Made by a program: the position numbers and the translations under genes | Source: AP-15 sp963787425 | GTDB lineage: Bacteria > Pseudomonadota > Alphaproteobacteria > ATCC43930 > CGMCC-115725 | DNA: 64,000 bases | Direction of reading: 5' to 3' | NCBI GenBank assembly: GCA_963787425.1 | Contig: CAWBCV010000004.1 | Span: 434,001-498,000 of the forward strand | The notes under the pieces: generated by a model | Databases searched by the model: none | What the model was told of the DNA's origin: nothing | The model's input: only the letters and a program-made list of their open reading frames with translations | In this document: piece by piece, positions 1-8,762 of the stretch | Layout: each line of letters opens with the position of its first letter | Numbering within the stretch: position 1 is the first letter of the stretch

Positions 1-354
1 CTGATCGCCGCGCCGGTCTACCGGGCGAGCTTTCCCGGGGTGCTGAAGAACCTACTCGACATCGTGCCGGTCGAGGCGCTGCAGGGAAAGCCGGTGGGCA
101 TCGTCGCGATGGGCGGTTCCGCCCATCACTATCTCGCGGTCGACACGCAATTGCGCCAGGTTCTTGGCTGGTTTGGGGCTCTGGTCGCGCCTACCGGCGT
201 CTACCTTACCGGTGCGGATTTCCGCGACGGGGCGCTGACATCGGAATCCGCACGCAAGGACTTGGTCGCGCTGGCTGACACACTGCTGATGCTGCTTCGC
301 CGCCTCGACCCGGCCTTGCTCGGTCCGCCGCCGCTTGCCGCGAAATTCACCTGA
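1..354 (+). CDS. NAD(P)H-dependent FMN reductase (SsuE-like), 5' truncated by window edge
   Basis: Reading from base 1 gives 117 residues before a TGA, so the start lies outside the window. The segment APVYRASFPGVLKNLLD, then GKPVGIVAMGGSAHH and LRQVLGWFGA, matches the C-terminal half of SsuE-type flavodoxin-fold reductases. These reduce free FMN with NAD(P)H and pass FMNH2 to two-component flavin monooxygenases. The gene converges on the ABC transporter and rutA genes downstream, and RutA needs reduced FMN. It may therefore be the reductase partner, replacing the usual RutF; that role is inference. The family call rests on the Gly-Gly-Ser and pocket motifs that remain. Confidence 0.82.
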   Translation: MIAAPVYRASFPGVLKNLLDIVPVEALQGKPVGIVAMGGSAHHYLAVDTQLRQVLGWFGALVAPTGVYLTGADFRDGALTSESARKDLVALADTLLMLLRRLDPALLGPPPLAAKFT

Positions 355-370
355 AGACACGTCGACTTGG

Positions 371-1480
371 TCAAGCGGACGCAGGTTCGGCCGTCTCATC
401 GCGGACGATTTGGCCGCTTGCGGCGGGCCAGGAGGCGTGCAGCCATGTACCGGGGGTGCATGGCGCGTCGCCGCTCTCTGTGCGGTTCTGCCGGAAAGCG
501 ATCAGCGGCGCGCCATTGGGCATCCGCAGATAAAGATGCGTGACGAAGCCGTGATAGATCACCTGCTCGACGACAGCGGATGTCATATTGGGCGTAGGGT
601 CGCCGTTGGCCGTGGACGGCGCCAACGCAATCAACTCCGGCCGCAGCGCCACTGTCACCTCGCTGCCGATCGTCCGAAGTGATGGCACGGTGAGGGTTGG
701 CCCGTTCGGCACGACGACGAGGCTGGCGCCGTCGACGACGCGCTCGACCCGGCCGCGAAAGAAATTCGCCGCGCCGAGGAAATCGGCGACAAAGCGCGAT
801 ACCGGCCGCTGATAGACGTCGGCCGGGGCGCCGATCTGCTCTACCCAGCCGTCGCGCATGATCACGATGCGGTCGGCCATCGTCAGCGCCTCGTCCTGGT
901 CGTGGGTGACGAAGACCGTCGTGATCCCGAGCCGCTGCTGCAACCCGCGCAGTTCCGTCTGCATGCTCTCACGCAAACTCTTGTCGAGCGCCCCTAGCGG
1001 CTCGTCGAGCAACAGCAGCATCGGTTCGACGACGAGCGCCCGGGCCAGCGCGACCCGCTGCTGCTGGCCACCGGAGAGCTGCGACGGCAGTCGGTCGCCG
1101 TAACCCGCCAGCGGCACCAATTGCAAGGCACCCTCTACCCGCGCCGCCGCGGCAGCACCCTTGACGCTGCGTGTCTCGAGGCCGAAGGCGATGTTTTCGG
1201 CGACTGTCATATGCGGGAACAAGGCGTAACTCTGGAATAGCATGCCGATATTACGGCGATGCACGGGCACGCGGGTGATGCGTTTGTCGTCGATGAAGAT
1301 ATCGCCGGCGTTGGGTTCGACGAGGCCGGCGATCATCCGCAATGTCGTCGTCTTGCCGCAGCCGCTCGGCCCCAGCAACGCCACCATGTTGCCAGGCGCG
1401 ATCGACAAGGACAGGCGGTCGACGGCGCGCGTCGCGCCGTAAAGTTTGGTCAGCTCGCTCAGGCGAACCGAAGCGGCCAT
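371..1480 (-). CDS. ABC transporter ATP-binding protein, polyamine/Fe(III) (PotA) type
   Basis: The protein has 369 residues. Walker A GPSGCGKT is at about 37-44, the Q-loop FQSYALFPH near 82-90, the signature LSGGQQQR at 135-142, Walker B LLLLDEP at 155-161 and the switch His in FVTHDQDEA. The C-terminal 110 residues have the character of a TOBE domain, as in PotA/CysA-type importers. It energises uptake by the two permeases and binding protein encoded upstream on the same strand. Its ATG abuts the binding-protein stop codon (1481-1483), so it is the last gene of the operon. The imported substrate cannot be read from the sequence. Linkage to rutA suggests a pyrimidine, a related nitrogen compound or a polyamine. 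Confidence 0.93.
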   Translation of the reverse strand: MAASVRLSELTKLYGATRAVDRLSLSIAPGNMVALLGPSGCGKTTTLRMIAGLVEPNAGDIFIDDKRITRVPVHRRNIGMLFQSYALFPHMTVAENIAFGLETRSVKGAAAAARVEGALQLVPLAGYGDRLPSQLSGGQQQRVALARALVVEPMLLLLDEPLGALDKSLRESMQTELRGLQQRLGITTVFVTHDQDEALTMADRIVIMRDGWVEQIGAPADVYQRPVSRFVADFLGAANFFRGRVERVVDGASLVVVPNGPTLTVPSLRTIGSEVTVALRPELIALAPSTANGDPTPNMTSAVVEQVIYHGFVTHLYLRMPNGAPLIAFRQNRTESGDAPCTPGTWLHASWPAASGQIVRDETAEPASA

Positions 1481-2548
1481 CTAGGCTCCGAACACCTGGT
1501 TGTAGGTTTCCAGCAATTTCGGCCGTAGCGGGTTGATGAACACCCAATCGGGGCTGAAGATCTGCATCTCGTCCATCTTCGATTCCGGATATGCCATGTA
1601 CTTCGCTACCTGGGGCTTGAAGTCGAGACCGGCGATCGAGGGGGCGGTCAAGGTTGCCTCGGCAAGCAGCTGCTGCACCCCGGGATCGAGCATCAAGTTG
1701 ATGAAGGCGATCGCGAGTTCGCGCTCCGGCCCGTTCTTGACGAGGGTGAGGGTATTGATCCCGGCAAAGGCGCCTTCCCGCGGGTAACACATGTCGACCG
1801 GCGCGCCCTGGACTGTGTAGGGGTAGACGCTTTTCGAGTAGAAGATGCCGGCGATGTCGGCCTCCCCCTGCGCCACCTGCATCACCGTCGTCTGGTTCTC
1901 GAAGATGCTCAATACGTTGGGCTTCAGCGCCGCCATCTTCGGCCACGCCTGCTCGATCATGTATTGGGTTTCGGAATAAGGTTTGCCGGTCTCGACGGAT
2001 ACCGCGGCGATCAGGAGGTAGAGGCTCTGCGTCGCCTTGGGCGTCTCCATCAAGAAGCGGCCCTTCAGCTTCGGGTCCCACAGGTCGCCGTAGCTAAGAA
2101 GCGGTTTTCCGGTCGCAGTGTTGTAGGCCATCCCAGCCGCCGACAGCGCGAAGCCCGCACCGAAGCCATCGTAGAAGTTGAGACGGTTCAGCAGCCGCTC
2201 CATATTGGGGATCTCGGCCCGCGGCAATTGCTCGATCAGCCCCTCGCGCTTGGCCAGTTCGACGCCAATGTCGTCGATGAACATGACGCTGTATTTCGGG
2301 TTATTGCGGGTCGCGCGCATCAGCGCGATCTGCTCCAAGGTCACCCCTTGTGTTGTGTAGACTTTGCATTGGTGCTTTGCTTCGAACGGCGGGATGATCT
2401 GCTTGCGGACGATGTCGCCCTGCTGCCCGGTATATATGCCGACGGTGATCGAGCGATCGGCGGCACTGGCCCGGCGGCCGATGATGAGCGGGGCAGCGAA
2501 TGCCGCCGCGCCGGTCAGAAATTTTCTTCGATCGAGGCTGTTGCGCAC
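1481..2548 (-). CDS. ABC transporter substrate-binding protein, spermidine/putrescine (PotD) type
   Basis: This is a 355-residue periplasmic binding protein. The N-terminus carries a Tat-like signal (RRKFLTGAAAF, with cleavage expected after about residue 29, ASA). The mature part has the layout of bacterial solute-binding proteins of the PotD/Fe(III) class, for example AGIFYSKSVYPY and the late segment AINLMLDPGVQQLLAEA. It sits between the permease genes and the ATPase on the minus strand, 33 bases downstream of the second permease. It would deliver the ligand to the inner-membrane permeases. The ligand is unknown; proximity to rutA makes a pyrimidine or another N-heterocycle a reasonable guess but not a demonstrated one. 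Confidence 0.9.
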   Translation of the reverse strand: MRNSLDRRKFLTGAAAFAAPLIIGRRASAADRSITVGIYTGQQGDIVRKQIIPPFEAKHQCKVYTTQGVTLEQIALMRATRNNPKYSVMFIDDIGVELAKREGLIEQLPRAEIPNMERLLNRLNFYDGFGAGFALSAAGMAYNTATGKPLLSYGDLWDPKLKGRFLMETPKATQSLYLLIAAVSVETGKPYSETQYMIEQAWPKMAALKPNVLSIFENQTTVMQVAQGEADIAGIFYSKSVYPYTVQGAPVDMCYPREGAFAGINTLTLVKNGPERELAIAFINLMLDPGVQQLLAEATLTAPSIAGLDFKPQVAKYMAYPESKMDEMQIFSPDWVFINPLRPKLLETYNQVFGA

Positions 2549-2581
2549 GGTGTGCTCCTGCTGTCTGCCGGGGAAAAGGGT

Positions 2582-3385
2582 TTACATCGCCATCGCGCGG
2601 CGCAATCCGCCGACCCGCTCGAGCACGATGACCACAGCCATCGCGAACAGGATCATCAGGGTCGACATCGCCGCGATCGCCGGCGAGAAAACATTGCCGA
2701 TCAGCTCGAAGACGAGGAGCGGGATCGGGTTGTGCTGCGCGTCGGCAAGCCACAGCGAAATCGGGAAATTGTCGAACGACACCATGAACGCAAAGAGCGC
2801 GCCGGCCGCCAGTCCGGGGGCGATCTGCGGCATCGTGATCCGGCGAAAGACGCGCCAGCGCCCGGCGCCGAGGGCGCGCGCCGCATCCTCGAGGGTGGTG
2901 TCGGCGAGGGTCAGGCTGGCGGTGACGGTGCGCACGACGTAGGGCGCCGTCACCAGCACATGGGCGATCAGCATGTTGAGCGGGGTGTTGTTACTGCCGA
3001 TCGTCGCGAACAGCTGTAGCAGCGCGACACCGGTGATCAGCGCCGGAAACACCAGCGGCGACAACAACGCCGCGGCGGCCAAACCGCGCCCGAGAAACTC
3101 GTGGCGGGCGACCGCGAACGCCGCCGGTACGCCGAGCAGCAAGGCCCCGGCGGTGGCGCCGAGCGCCAGCGTGGTGCTGAACCACAGCGAGGCCTGAAAG
3201 TCTGGATCCTGCAGGATCTTGGCGTACCAGCCGAGGGTAAAACCGCGCGGCGGGAAGACAACATAAGGGGTGTCGCTGACCGACATCGCGACCGTCACGA
3301 CGAGTGGCGCGAGGATGAACGCCATGACCAGGCCGGTGACGGGCAGCAAGAACCAGGCGAGCGGGCTGCGCAACTCTGTGGTCAT
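2582..3385 (-). CDS. ABC transporter permease (PotC/YdcV type)
   Basis: The inner-membrane permease has 267 residues and about six hydrophobic segments (first at 11-33). The EAA loop EDAARALGAGRWRVFRRI lies near 166-183 and contacts the ATPase. The chosen ATG at 3385-3383 overlaps the stop of the upstream permease in an ATGA, the usual sign of translational coupling. The same frame stays open far upstream, but that part is antisense shadow of the first permease and has no permease character. It forms a heterodimer with the product of 3382-4305. Confidence 0.92.
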   Translation of the reverse strand: MTTELRSPLAWFLLPVTGLVMAFILAPLVVTVAMSVSDTPYVVFPPRGFTLGWYAKILQDPDFQASLWFSTTLALGATAGALLLGVPAAFAVARHEFLGRGLAAAALLSPLVFPALITGVALLQLFATIGSNNTPLNMLIAHVLVTAPYVVRTVTASLTLADTTLEDAARALGAGRWRVFRRITMPQIAPGLAAGALFAFMVSFDNFPISLWLADAQHNPIPLLVFELIGNVFSPAIAAMSTLMILFAMAVVIVLERVGGLRRAMAM

Positions 3386-4305
3386 CGCGCCTGTACCGCC
3401 CGGCGGCGATCGAGGACGCGCATCGAAACGATATTGACCGCGAGCACGATCGCGACGAGCACGCTCGCCACCGTTGCGCCGAATGGCCAGTCGTAGACGA
3501 CGAGGATCTGCTGGTCCACCAGCATGCCCAACATTTGCGCACCGGTGCCGCCGAGAATGGCAGGGGTCACAAAGGACCCGGCAGTCAGCGAAAATACCAG
3601 GGTGCAGCCGACCGCCAGCCCGGGCAGGCTCAGCGGCAACGTAACTCGGCGAAAGCTGCGCCATGCGGTGGCCCCGAGCGTGCGCGCGGCATCTTCGAGC
3701 CTCGGGTCGATGCGTCCGAGTGCCGAGGCGACCGGCAAGACCATCATCGGAAAGAAGACGTGCAGCGAGCCGATCACCACGGCGGCCTCCGAATACAGCA
3801 GCGCGACCGGCTTGTGCGCCAGCCCGGTCCTGAGCAGCAGCCAGTTCAGGATGCCGGTCGGGCCATTGCCGAGGATCAATTGCCAGCCGCAGGTTCGCAC
3901 GACGACGCTGACGATCAGCGGAGCGATGACGACCATCGTGATCGCCTGCCGCAGGAAGGGCGGGCTGCGCACCATGACGAGGGCGACCGGATAGGCGAGC
4001 AGGGCTGCTGCAGCAGTCGTGCACAGGCTGATCTGCAAGGTCGTCAGCAAGACCCGCGAATAGACCGAGGTCGTAAAAAAATGCTGGTAATGGGCCAGGG
4101 TCAGCGGCAGTCCGATGGTGCCGTCAGCCGCTTGCGTCATTACGCTGTAGAGGACCAGCGTGAGTGCCGGCAGGGCGAAGAAGACCGCCAGAAACAGCAG
4201 CGAAGGCGCCAACAGGACTGCCGGCACGAGCCGCCCAGCCGCCCACCGGGCTTGCGGCACACCAGACGGAGAAACGCGCGCGGTCTCGACGGGAATTGCG
4301 GCCAT
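3382..4305 (-). CDS. ABC transporter permease (PotB/YdcU type)
   Basis: This 307-residue membrane protein has a cytoplasmic N-terminus, a first transmembrane segment around 26-53, and the conserved permease loop EDAARTLGATAWRSFRRV at about 204-221. It is the first transporter gene of the minus-strand operon, starting 31 bases after the rutA stop codon, and it overlaps the following permease by four bases. Polyamine-type importers use exactly this order (permease, permease, binding protein, ATPase), so the set is complete. Substrate is not readable from the permeases. Confidence 0.92.
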   Translation of the reverse strand: MAAIPVETARVSPSGVPQARWAAGRLVPAVLLAPSLLFLAVFFALPALTLVLYSVMTQAADGTIGLPLTLAHYQHFFTTSVYSRVLLTTLQISLCTTAAAALLAYPVALVMVRSPPFLRQAITMVVIAPLIVSVVVRTCGWQLILGNGPTGILNWLLLRTGLAHKPVALLYSEAAVVIGSLHVFFPMMVLPVASALGRIDPRLEDAARTLGATAWRSFRRVTLPLSLPGLAVGCTLVFSLTAGSFVTPAILGGTGAQMLGMLVDQQILVVYDWPFGATVASVLVAIVLAVNIVSMRVLDRRRAVQAR

Positions 4306-4336
4306 GGAAAGGATAAAGGAGGCGTCCGGCCGTTGC

Positions 4337-5419
4337 CTATGCGGCCCGGCGCACTTCGGCGCGACAGCGCATCAGCGGCAGGATGCGGGTGCCGAACTGC
4401 TCCATGCCGATGACGAAATCGTCAAAGGTCAGCATGACGCCGCGCACCCCCGGCACGGCGGCAAGCTCGTCCAGCATGCCGGCCACAGTGGCGTAGGAGC
4501 CGACGAACACGCCCTGATTGGTCGGCAGTTTATCGATGCCGAGAGTCCTTCGCTTGTTCGGCTGTGCGAAGGGGTCCGTGCTCGGGTCATCTTCGGCCTG
4601 GGCGTCGCGCCAGGCCAGCGCCTCGAGGTCGGTGCCGGCCTTATAGTGCTCCCATTTGGCGAGCGCCGCAGCGTCGGTCTCGTCGGCGATGACCATCTGC
4701 AGGATCAGGGCGCCGCAATCGCGGCCGGTTTCGGCCGTCGCCTGCACCAGCCGCGCGACGCTCGGCGCTACGCGAGCCGGCTCATTGACGCCGCCGCCAC
4801 CGCAGAAATTGTAGTCGGCATATTGCGCGGCGAAGCGCGTGCCGGCATCGCTCTGGGCGGCGCAGATGATCGGGATTTTCGCAGCGGGGAGCGGCAGGCA
4901 GCGGCAATCGTCCATCTGGAAGAAGGCTCCCTTCAAATCCGAGCGACCGCTCTCCCATAGCTCGCGCATGATCGTGACGTATTCGGCGCAGTAGTCATAA
5001 CGGCGGCGATAATGCTCCGCCCCCGGCCAGATCCCCATTTGCGTGTATTCGCGGCGTTGCCAGCCGGAAATGATATTGACCCCGAACCGGCCGTGCGAAA
5101 TGGAATCGATCGTGACCGCCATGCGCGCGGCGATCGGCGGCGGCATCGTCAGCACGGCGCAGGTGGCGAAGAGCTGGATGCGGCTCGTCACCGCCGCCAA
5201 CCCGGCCATCAGCGTGAAGGATTCCAGGTTGTGATCCCAGAACCGCGATGGGCCGCCAAAGCCGTGCAACTTGATCATCGACAGGGCAAAATCAAACCCG
5301 AAGCGCTCGGCCTTTTGCACCACCTCATTATTGAGATCGAAACTCGGCAAGTATTGGGGTGAGGTTGTCGATATCAACCACCCGTTGTTGCCAATCGGAA
5401 TAAAGACGCCCAGCTGCAC
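4337..5419 (-). CDS. rutA: Pyrimidine monooxygenase RutA (LLM flavin-dependent family)
   Basis: The product has 360 residues, close to the usual RutA length. It opens with LGVFIPIGNNGWLIS and then shows FGFDFALSMIKLHGFGG, FWDHNLESFTLMAGLAAVTSR, DSISHGRFGVNIISGWQ, QSDAGTRFAAQYADYNF, IADETDAAA..KWEHYKAG and LTFDDF, all hallmarks of RutA. RutA uses FMNH2 and O2 to open the uracil or thymine ring between N3 and C4, giving a ureidoacrylate species. The usual partners rutB-rutG are not beside it. Instead a polyamine-type ABC importer follows in the same direction and an SsuE-like FMN reductase converges at the window edge. A strict RutA is favoured over a generic LLM enzyme because the diagnostic segments are near-complete. 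Confidence 0.9.
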   Translation of the reverse strand: MQLGVFIPIGNNGWLISTTSPQYLPSFDLNNEVVQKAERFGFDFALSMIKLHGFGGPSRFWDHNLESFTLMAGLAAVTSRIQLFATCAVLTMPPPIAARMAVTIDSISHGRFGVNIISGWQRREYTQMGIWPGAEHYRRRYDYCAEYVTIMRELWESGRSDLKGAFFQMDDCRCLPLPAAKIPIICAAQSDAGTRFAAQYADYNFCGGGGVNEPARVAPSVARLVQATAETGRDCGALILQMVIADETDAAALAKWEHYKAGTDLEALAWRDAQAEDDPSTDPFAQPNKRRTLGIDKLPTNQGVFVGSYATVAGMLDELAAVPGVRGVMLTFDDFVIGMEQFGTRILPLMRCRAEVRRAA

Positions 5420-6239
5420 GGATCGGCCCTCACATCTCGTTAAATAGCTCCGACGTTCCTCCGCGGCTTGTTGAGTTTATCGATCGCAGTGCAAGCGGGA
5501 TGCCAAGCCGGAATCGGCAAGGATCATCCAAAAGGTTCCCCGCCGCTCAGGCGCAATGCTCTTCCATGGTGCAAAATGGTCAATCTCGCGCAAGTCGGGC
5601 ACGACCGCGTCTGAAGACCGAAGCCACGAGTACGGCCCTTGCGCGGAATTTGCCGCTGGGTCACCGGTATGGGCCAGGGCCGACAGCTGCTCGCAAAGCC
5701 GCAACCATCAGGCCCGCACGGCCGCAGACCCGGAAATTACTGAATTTGCAAGCTCCCCAAGGGTCACAGCTGGCGCCCCCGCCGATAGTTGTCGCGTAGC
5801 CGCGGAATAGCGCGGCCGTTACTGACCGCGGCGGCCCCGTCAATGATGGGAGACGACCGCTTGCGCGCGCCACGATTCCGAGCAAAGCCGCATTTAACGG
5901 CCGTTGCTTACGCGGGAACCCGCCACGCGTTCACAAGGAACACTCACATCCTGGCGAACACAAGCCGATCACCGCGACCCAAGTGAGCTAGGACGGGTTC
6001 ACGCCTTGGCGCTCGCCAAGCGCAGCGAAGGAAATGACGTCGCTGCGGACGAGGGTCGTGTTGAATTGGCGAGCCCTAATCAACAGCTTGACGAGCCGCC
6101 CGTCGGGTTTCACCGCGACAAACGATTCTGTTCTGTCGCTCCGCCTCAGCTAACCGGCCTCGGACATCACAAGCGATCCTCTCTTGAATTACGGAACCGC
6201 CGGGATGACGCAGCCGAAACGCCTCGCCGAGGAGCCGGA
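5420..6239. other. Intergenic region, no gene recognised
   Basis: This stretch separates the rutA start from an IS256 remnant. Short open frames occur on both strands, but none has a recognisable domain, a plausible ribosome-binding site or a protein-like composition. The part next to rutA (about 5420-5480) must hold its promoter, but no clear -35/-10 pair or operator palindrome stands out. The segment up to the transposase remnant looks like decayed sequence. Confidence 0.5.
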
Positions 6240-6640
6240 ATTATGCGCCGCGTTCGTCGATGGGGGCTGCAAGGCCTCAAGGCGACGATGCTCGATCCCG
6301 CCGAGGCAATGAAGGTTTTTTTCGTCCAAGCTGCGCAAGGAAATCGACGAGCGGTGCACGCGTTCCTCGACCGGCCGCTGGCCGGCGAGTGGCCGCATCT
6401 ATGACTCGACGCCATGGCAGCCAATAGCGACGGGCGTGGGCCTTCAGCCCACGGGCTTGACCCGTGGGGCGAGATTGTTGGACTGCATATCGGCCCGTCG
6501 GAACCCGAAAACTTCTGGTCGAGCTTTCTGAAGAGCCTGGCTCGGCGTGGTCTACGCGGGGTCAAGCTGGGATCTCTTGACCACGACGACCGTCTAGCTG
6601 CATCCGCCTATCCGTATCGAGCCGACGGTCAGCGCGCCCT
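6240..6640 (+). pseudogene. Degenerate IS256-family (mutator) transposase remnant
   Basis: Three separated frames carry pieces of an IS256 transposase in the correct order. SKLRKEIDER (about 6327-6355) is followed in another frame by VHAFLDRPLAGEWPHL (about 6355-6405). After a missing catalytic stretch comes EIVGLHIGPSEPENFW with LARRGLRGVKL (about 6470-6572). In intact members these belong to the DDE domain around the first catalytic Asp. At least two frameshifts and a deletion are needed, and no full ends or terminal repeats are seen. It marks an old insertion between rutA and the cyclase gene. Confidence 0.72.
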
Positions 6641-6668
6641 ATACTGCCTTCGCGGCATCGCACGCTGA

Positions 6669-8762
6669 TTATCGGAGGCGCCCGTCCGAAATCGCGCGCT
6701 GCCGGCCTTTGATCGGGCGGCCGCCGTCCGCCCATAGGCCCTTGGCGCCCTCTTCGCGGGTCATGGCGAGCAGTTCAAATACTGCTACCGGATCCTTCCT
6801 GCCCTTGACCTCGACAACGCCGCGCGGACGGAAGTTGACGTCGGCGCCGGCACCCTTGCGCGTCGAAGCGCTGACGAGGATGTCTGTGCCTAGCACCTTG
6901 TTCGCGCCTTCCAACCTCGCCGCCACATTCACCTCGTCGCCCATCACGGTGTAGTCGAAGCGTCGCTCAGTGCCCAAGTTGCCGATCACCATGCGCCCCG
7001 TGTTGATGCCGATGCGCATCTCGAGACAGGGCCGACCTTCGACACGCCAGTGTTTGTGCAACAAGGCTAGCGCCGAGCGCATAGCCAGCGCGGCCCGGCA
7101 GGCGTTGAGGGCGTGCTGCGGGTCCGGCAACGGCGCGCCGAACACCACCATCAGGCTGTCGCCGATATATTTGTCGAGCATGCCGCGATGAGCCAGCACG
7201 GCTTCGGTCATCGCGGTGAAGAATTCGTTCATCAACGCGGTCAGCTCGGCAGCAGGCATCCGCTCGGCAACCGTCGTGAAATCGCGGATATCGGCGAACA
7301 GCACCGTCAGCTCGCGCTCCTCGCCGCCGAGACGCAGCGGTGTCTGTGTGCGGCAGAGCTCGTCCACCAGATCGGCATGCAGATAGTGCGAAAAGGCGTC
7401 TCGAATGAACCGTTGGCGCCGCCACTCGATCGCGTATTTGCGACCGACGATCAAGGCGGAGATCAGCACAATCGTGGCCGCGGGGAAGACGAAGTTCAGC
7501 CAAAGGCCAAACCGAACAAAGGCCAGGTAATCGAAAAGCGCCAAGCCCGCGATCAGCAGAGCCGCGCCCAGAACTGTGGCTGTGATCCCCCAGCGGGCCA
7601 CCACCCCGACACCCAAACCGCCCAGTAGCAGGAGAAGTGCGTCCACAGCAACCGCACGGTCGTCGCGCTGCAGAAAGTCTCGCGCCAGCATGTTGGCGAT
7701 CAGGGTTGCGTGCCGCTCGACCCCGGGCAGCGAGGGGTCGTAGGGCGTGGCGATCCCGTCGCGCAGGCCGGCCGCACTAGCCCCGACTAATACGATCTTG
7801 CCGCTAAAGTTCTGTGCCGCCGCTCGACCCGACAGGGCATCCGCAAAACTGACCCGCTCAAAAGCGCCTGAGGGGTAATAATTCACCGGCAACCGCATTC
7901 CCCGGTCGGTCGGTACATGCAGCGGGCCGAGTTCGATCCCTTGCCCGAGATCTACGACCACCTCGGTTTTCGGCACACCGAGGAAAACGCGCACCGCCTC
8001 GAGCGACAGCGACGGCAAATATGCGCCTCCGTAACGCAGAACCGGGTAGTCGTACCGGTAGGCTCCTGCATTGTCGGGCACCGTCGTCACATGCGCGAGC
8101 AGAGCGTCTGCAGAGAGGGGCTCGACCGGCAGTCGCAACCCGACGGCATCCGGCAGGTAATCGGGACCGGCACCCCGCACGCGGCTGTAGGCAGCCTTGG
8201 CGAGAGCCTGCGGCAATGGAGCGGACCCGGTCATTGTCGTGGCGTTGGGGCGCAGGTCGAGGGCGAACGGCACGATGACGGGGCCGTCCTCCCGTATCGC
8301 CCCACCCAGGATCATGTCCGGATCGCCCGTCTGCGGCAGGTCAGACAGGATTTCCGCGAAACGCTGCTTTTCTGCCGGATTGAGCATTTGCAGCAGCGGG
8401 GCGATCGCCGCCTCGATCGCGCTTTTTTGCCCCTGGAACGGCGAGGGCTGCGGCTCTGTGAACAGAAGGTCGAGGCAGATCACCTTGGGGCCGGCCGCTT
8501 TAATGCGGTCGAGAAGCCGAGCCAATACCCGTCGTGACCAAGGCCAGCGTCCGATCTCGGCAATGCTTCGATCATCGATCTCGACGACCGCGATCGGCAG
8601 GTGCGGAGCATACGGCGGTCGCAGCCGAAAGCGCAAGTCCAGCATCTCGTTTTCGAAGCGAAGCGGCAGCCCAGAATCGCCGGCAGTCAAAAACGCGGCC
8701 AGCAGGACCAAGGCGGCGGTCAGCGCAAGGAGCGCTCCCCAGACGTTGGTCAGTGGCCTCAC
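6669..8762 (-). CDS. CHASE2-domain class III adenylate cyclase
   Basis: The chosen GTG at 8762 overlaps the FecR-gene stop in GTGA and gives 697 residues; a longer frame upstream reads through the FecR gene. After a first transmembrane segment (about 6-25) comes an extracytoplasmic CHASE2 sensor (ENEMLDLRFRLRPP, VVEIDDRSIAEIGRWPWSR, LVGASAAGLRDGIATPYD), then two or three membrane segments, then the cyclase domain. The latter has TVLFADIRDFT, the metal-binding and purine-selecting loop DKYIGDSLMVVFGAP, and FDYTVMGDEVNVAARLE. The Lys before YIGD favours ATP over GTP. It should make cAMP in response to a periplasmic signal, and coupling to FecR suggests the two act together. Confidence 0.92.
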   Translation of the reverse strand: MRPLTNVWGALLALTAALVLLAAFLTAGDSGLPLRFENEMLDLRFRLRPPYAPHLPIAVVEIDDRSIAEIGRWPWSRRVLARLLDRIKAAGPKVICLDLLFTEPQPSPFQGQKSAIEAAIAPLLQMLNPAEKQRFAEILSDLPQTGDPDMILGGAIREDGPVIVPFALDLRPNATTMTGSAPLPQALAKAAYSRVRGAGPDYLPDAVGLRLPVEPLSADALLAHVTTVPDNAGAYRYDYPVLRYGGAYLPSLSLEAVRVFLGVPKTEVVVDLGQGIELGPLHVPTDRGMRLPVNYYPSGAFERVSFADALSGRAAAQNFSGKIVLVGASAAGLRDGIATPYDPSLPGVERHATLIANMLARDFLQRDDRAVAVDALLLLLGGLGVGVVARWGITATVLGAALLIAGLALFDYLAFVRFGLWLNFVFPAATIVLISALIVGRKYAIEWRRQRFIRDAFSHYLHADLVDELCRTQTPLRLGGEERELTVLFADIRDFTTVAERMPAAELTALMNEFFTAMTEAVLAHRGMLDKYIGDSLMVVFGAPLPDPQHALNACRAALAMRSALALLHKHWRVEGRPCLEMRIGINTGRMVIGNLGTERRFDYTVMGDEVNVAARLEGANKVLGTDILVSASTRKGAGADVNFRPRGVVEVKGRKDPVAVFELLAMTREEGAKGLWADGGRPIKGRQRAISDGRLR

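Noticed and set aside
5904..6404. A 166-codon plus-strand gene before the cyclase
   Set aside because: Only its last part resembles anything, and that part is one frame of the broken IS256 transposase.
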